The notes below the pieces were generated by a model. It did not search any database. It worked only from the letters and a program-made list of their open reading frames with translations, and was not told where the DNA came from. This document shows, one piece after another, positions 60,871 to 64,000 of a stretch of DNA of 64,000 nt; within the stretch, counting starts at the first letter, position 1, and the number at the start of each line of letters is the position of its first letter. The translations under genes were made by a program, and so were the position numbers. The stretch covers positions 1 through 64,000 of the forward strand of contig OMXL01000024.1 in assembly GCA_900314985.1 (NCBI GenBank), written 5' to 3'. The stretch comes from an uncultured Prevotellaceae bacterium (GTDB taxonomy: Bacteria > Bacteroidota > Bacteroidia > Bacteroidales > Bacteroidaceae).

Positions 60871-62085
60871 ATGAAAAAGACATTGATATGGATTGGAGCA
60901 CTCGTGGTGGGTGCCGTTTTGGGAGTATTGGGTTTAGGATGGCTCAATGCAACGGCTGATTTCATAGCAGCGATATATACGCGACTGTTTCAGTTGTTGG
61001 CAGTGCCGACAATTGTGTTAGCAGTGATTACAACCTTCGCCACTTTCGGCTCAAAGGGCTCCGGACGTATCTTCGGACATACATTAGTTTATACGTTGCT
61101 GACGACCTTTACGGCAGCTGTTGTGGGCGCAATATTATATGTCGTGGTAGCCCCAGGTAATCTGCCTATAGAAACCATTCATGAGACAGAAGAAAGTGCG
61201 GTAGCTAACTCTACACTCAACACTCTCCACGCTTCTTCCTCCTACTATGACCATATCCTCAGCGTCATCCCCAACAACATTATCAAGCCTTTCCTCGAAG
61301 GTAATGTTTTGTCGCTATTGCTGCTGGCTTTTGCCATCGGCATCGGTCTTTCAAAACTACCTGAGAGTGAGAACAAGTCTGTTGTCGTAAAAGGATTGTT
61401 AGGTTTGCAGGATTTGCTTTTCCTGTTGATTCGTGGATTAATCTGGACCTTGCCTCTTGGCATCGTTGCTTTCTCGGCTCAATTGTCAGCACAGGTCTCT
61501 GCTGGTGTCGTAGCAGATAGTATTGGTAAGTATGTGCTGGTGGTATTGGGCGGCAATGTAATCCAGTTTTTCGTCATCCTACCATTGTTCTTGTTGGCAC
61601 GCGGTTTGAATCCCCTCCATGTGCTTGGACGTATGATGCCTGCCGTGTTGATGGCCCTCTTCACAAAGAGTAGTGCAGCCACGCTGCCTGTCACCATGCA
61701 GTCGGCTGAAGAGCGTCTTGGCGTCCGTAAGGATATTGCCCGCTTCGTGCTACCCATCTGCACCACCATCAACATGAATGGTTGTGCGGCCTTCATTCTC
61801 GTTACCTCACTCTTTGTCATACAAAATGGTGGCGAAGTCCTCGACCTCACCACCATTCTATTATGGATTCTCGTTTCCGTCATCTCTGCCGTCGGCAATG
61901 CCGGTGTCCCCATGGGCTGCTTCTTCCTGACGCTCTCATTGATGTCGGGCATCGGCGCTCCCGTAGCCATCCTTGGTATCATCCTGCCTATCTACACCAT
62001 CATCGATATGGTAGAGACGGCCGAGAATGTATGGTCTGATTCCTGTGTCTGTGCGATGACTAACCGCGATTTAGCACGGCATTAA
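60871..62085 (+). CDS. Dicarboxylate/amino-acid:cation symporter (DAACS family)
   Basis: A 404-residue inner-membrane protein with about eight helices plus re-entrant loops. Family motifs are the serine-rich KSSAATLPVTMQSAEE, the TM7 ICTTINMNGCAAFILVTSLF (NMNG where many members have NMDG), and AVGNAGVPMGCFFLTLSLMS. It takes up glutamate, aspartate, serine/threonine or C4-dicarboxylates with Na+ or H+. The start lies 1 nt after the stop of the TonB pseudogene, so it presumably shared its transcript. The frame is intact. Confidence 0.9.
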   Translation: MKKTLIWIGALVVGAVLGVLGLGWLNATADFIAAIYTRLFQLLAVPTIVLAVITTFATFGSKGSGRIFGHTLVYTLLTTFTAAVVGAILYVVVAPGNLPIETIHETEESAVANSTLNTLHASSSYYDHILSVIPNNIIKPFLEGNVLSLLLLAFAIGIGLSKLPESENKSVVVKGLLGLQDLLFLLIRGLIWTLPLGIVAFSAQLSAQVSAGVVADSIGKYVLVVLGGNVIQFFVILPLFLLARGLNPLHVLGRMMPAVLMALFTKSSAATLPVTMQSAEERLGVRKDIARFVLPICTTINMNGCAAFILVTSLFVIQNGGEVLDLTTILLWILVSVISAVGNAGVPMGCFFLTLSLMSGIGAPVAILGIILPIYTIIDMVETAENVWSDSCVCAMTNRDLARH

Positions 62086-62156
62086 CTAACCATTATATCT
62101 ATTAAATAAACGAAGCAAGCTGTCCTCTGACTCGTTAGTCGCAGTTGTAACACATA
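62086..62156. other. Short convergent gap, nothing recognised
   Basis: 71 nt between the convergent symporter and GH31 genes. Only a weak GACT(CGTT)AGTC hairpin near 62131 is seen; no clear terminator. Confidence 0.4.
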
Positions 62157-64000
62157 TTATTTCTCCAATTCGAAGACGGGAATAAACGTTTTGTCTATGA
62201 GGGTGGTTACGGTCTGACCACCCTCATAATATTTTCCGGTATGACGGTCACGCCAACGGCCACGGGTCTTGGGGAGATAGGTCTTCCATTCGGTAGCGTC
62301 GGGCTCGGTGACGGGACTGATGAGCAGCTTGGGACCGAACATGAACTCATATTTCTGAGCCAAGGCCTGTAGGTCGTCGGCAAAGTCGAAGACCAGCGGA
62401 CGCATCAGCGTATAGCCCTCGGTGCTGACACGACGGGCACACTCCTCGATATAGGGGCGCAGGGCCTCGCGCTCCTTGATGCAGTTGGCAATGATGGTCT
62501 GTGCCTCCTTGCCGTAGTTCCAAGGCTCGGTATTGCTCATATAGCCATGCACGCGCATCAGGGGCAGATAGACGGACAGCTCTATCCAGCGCAACATGCG
62601 GTCGATGTATGCCTGGTCTTGATACTGATTCTGCGGACGGAAGAAACCACCAGCATCGTAGGTCCACCAAGGCATGCCGGCAGCCTGTACACCCAGTCCG
62701 GCAGTAATCTGGCGACGCAGCGTCTCCCAGTCGTTACCCACATCGCCACTCCATACGGCAGCGCCATAGCGCTGGATGCCAGGGAAGGCACAGCGCGTCA
62801 GGATAAAGGGGTACTGCTGTCCACAGGCCTTTAGACCCTCATAGACGGTCTTGTTGACGAGCAGGGGGAACACGTTACGTACCGCATTGCCACGCCAGCG
62901 ACCGTTGTTGACCATGCGTCCTGCCAGGTCGTCGTTCTCAGGCTCCGTGGCATCCTGCCACCAAGCATCGATGCCCAGCGGAACGAGTCGCTCGGCAAAG
63001 TTCTTCCAGTAGGCGGTGGCAGCCTCAGGGTTGAAGAAGTCTATCCAGTCGGTATTAGGGATATAGTAGTTGCTGGCGAGCATCTGCTTGCCCACCTCTG
63101 AACTCTTGTCAATCTTAGACCATACGCTGACCATGAAGCGGATATCCATGTGGTGCAGATAGTCGGTGAGCGCTTTGGGGTCGGGGTAGTTGTCCTCGTC
63201 GAAGCGCATGGCATTCCACCCGTATTTGCCCCAATACTGCCAGTCTTGCACCAGCATGCCTACAGGGATGTGCTCCTTCTTGAAACGATTGGCGGTCTGC
63301 AGAATCTCGTCAGACGAGTGGAAGCGCTCACGGCAGTGGATATAACCCAGCGCCCACGAAGGCATCTGCGGACAGGGGCCCGTCAGTTCACGATAGGTAG
63401 CTATTACCTCGTCGGCAGAACCGACGAACACCGTGTAGTCCACCTTGGCAGCCACGGGCGAGCTGAACGTCGTCTCGTCCTTCACCAGATGGTAATAGAG
63501 TACAGGCTTGTCATCTCTAGTAAGCTCTGATGTCAGCTGGTGCTTGCCAGCCTTCAGATGCACGATGGCTGAACTCGTCGGTGGCAGCCATACATTCTGC
63601 ATATCCATCACCTTCTTGCCATCTATTTCCAGATGGTGGCGGCGCGCCATCTTCTGACCGACATCCAGCAACAAGGCATAGTCGCCCTCCTTGGCAATAT
63701 GCAGCGTGGCCTTAAAGATGTTTTGCTGGCGAACCTCCTTCCTGTTACCCTCAGTAGTCGTTACGTCTACCAGCTGTTGGCTATTGGCTGTTAGCTGTTG
63801 GCTCTTTTCAAGAGTCACGCTCTCGCTGCTGGGGTTATATTCCGTCATGCCGTAGTTGTTCCACAGCACGCCATAGCCCTTGCTCGACAGCACCATGGGC
63901 AGCGATATCTGCGTGTTGACCTGCGTGAGACGGCGCGACAGTCCGCGTACATTGGTATAACCGTCCTGGAACTGTCCCAAACCATAGAGGTATTCATCCT
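62157..64000 (-). CDS. GH31 alpha-xylosidase-like enzyme (5' end outside window)
   Basis: About 614 C-terminal residues are visible and the frame stays open to the right edge (EYLYGLGQFQDGYTNVRGLS). A PA14-like insertion (AKEGDYALLLDVGQKMARRH, HLKAGKHQLTSEL) precedes the barrel, as in the Bacteroides ovatus xyloglucan alpha-xylosidase. Catalytic sites: nucleophile Asp in DAWWQDATEPENDDL and acid/base Asp in AVWSGDVGNDWETLRR. YIHCRERFHSSDEI and WQYWGKYGWNAMRFDEDNYP are GH31 features. Alpha-xylosidase is more likely than alpha-glucosidase, by the DATEPE motif and the PA14 insert. A heptamer array lies in the insert at 63772-63806. Confidence 0.88.
   Translation of the reverse strand, partial: DEYLYGLGQFQDGYTNVRGLSRRLTQVNTQISLPMVLSSKGYGVLWNNYGMTEYNPSSESVTLEKSQQLTANSQQLVDVTTTEGNRKEVRQQNIFKATLHIAKEGDYALLLDVGQKMARRHHLEIDGKKVMDMQNVWLPPTSSAIVHLKAGKHQLTSELTRDDKPVLYYHLVKDETTFSSPVAAKVDYTVFVGSADEVIATYRELTGPCPQMPSWALGYIHCRERFHSSDEILQTANRFKKEHIPVGMLVQDWQYWGKYGWNAMRFDEDNYPDPKALTDYLHHMDIRFMVSVWSKIDKSSEVGKQMLASNYYIPNTDWIDFFNPEAATAYWKNFAERLVPLGIDAWWQDATEPENDDLAGRMVNNGRWRGNAVRNVFPLLVNKTVYEGLKACGQQYPFILTRCAFPGIQRYGAAVWSGDVGNDWETLRRQITAGLGVQAAGMPWWTYDAGGFFRPQNQYQDQAYIDRMLRWIELSVYLPLMRVHGYMSNTEPWNYGKEAQTIIANCIKEREALRPYIEECARRVSTEGYTLMRPLVFDFADDLQALAQKYEFMFGPKLLISPVTEPDATEWKTYLPKTRGRWRDRHTGKYYEGGQTVTTLIDKTFIPVFELEK
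63772..63806. repeat. Five-unit heptamer array inside the GH31 gene
   Basis: Plus-strand units agctgtt, ggctatt, ggctgtt, agctgtt and ggctctt. On the coding strand they give KSQQLTANSQQL, a polar stretch just before the PA14-like domain. The unit is the reverse complement type of the array at 16547-16581. Confidence 0.85.

Overview
The window is typical of the Bacteroidota, most likely a gut or rumen Prevotella-type (Prevotellaceae) bacterium. The evidence is SusC/SusD pairs, many TAnnTTTG-type promoter elements, glycine-lipid genes, BspA-like leucine-rich surface proteins, C-terminal tails of the 'GLYIQNGKKTVVK' kind, and a meso-DAP MurE with a long Bacteroidota-type MraY. No species can be named from the sequence alone.

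Layout. (1) 116-12931, minus strand: the division and cell wall (dcw) cluster, read mraZ-rsmH-ftsL-ftsI-murE-mraY-murD-ftsW-murG-murC-ftsQ. A three-box MraZ operator lies upstream of mraZ. Several of its intergenic gaps are filled exactly by short degenerate tandem repeats. (2) 13120-18216, plus strand: a six-gene operon. Two glycine-lipid acyltransferases (glsA, glsB) are followed by an HPr-kinase-like protein, an S26-type peptidase, a PqqD-like protein and an ABC exporter. The last four look like peptide-modification and export machinery with no visible precursor. (3) A MaoC-type hydratase (minus strand), then tRNA-Arg(CCU) and a hairpin terminator. (4) 18917-35630, minus strand: four tightly packed genes for large secreted repeat proteins (2165, 2108, 500 and 775 aa). 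One ends in a dockerin-like domain and its neighbour begins with a cohesin-like domain. (5) 35631-36535: about 900 bp without a gene, full of repeats and hairpins. (6) 36536-55073, plus strand: a polysaccharide-utilization locus, probably for arabinan. It holds a membrane regulator with a periplasmic propeller and an AraC-type HTH but no kinase, then SusC, SusD, a putative surface glycan-binding lipoprotein, three GH43 enzymes, a small secreted module protein and a GH51 arabinofuranosidase. (7) 55253-57236, minus strand: iron alcohol dehydrogenase, DoxX-like protein and small lipoprotein. (8) 57351-62085: thioesterase, a junction of two truncated gene ends, HMA metal-binding protein, tcdA, a decayed TonB receptor and a dicarboxylate/amino-acid:cation symporter. 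(9) 62157 to the window end, minus strand: a GH31 alpha-xylosidase-like enzyme, cut by the window.

How it fits together. The PUL supports a model of surface binding, limited GH43 cleavage, SusCD import and GH51 debranching, controlled by the linked sensor-regulator. The large proteins of region 4 are probably exported, several with type IX-like C-terminal tails, and may bind each other through the cohesin/dockerin pair.

The most unusual window-wide signal is a set of short degenerate tandem repeats, mostly with a 7-nt unit. They sit between stop and start codons and inside coding regions. One encodes the hydrophobic core of a signal peptide, and three lie in the decayed TonB receptor.
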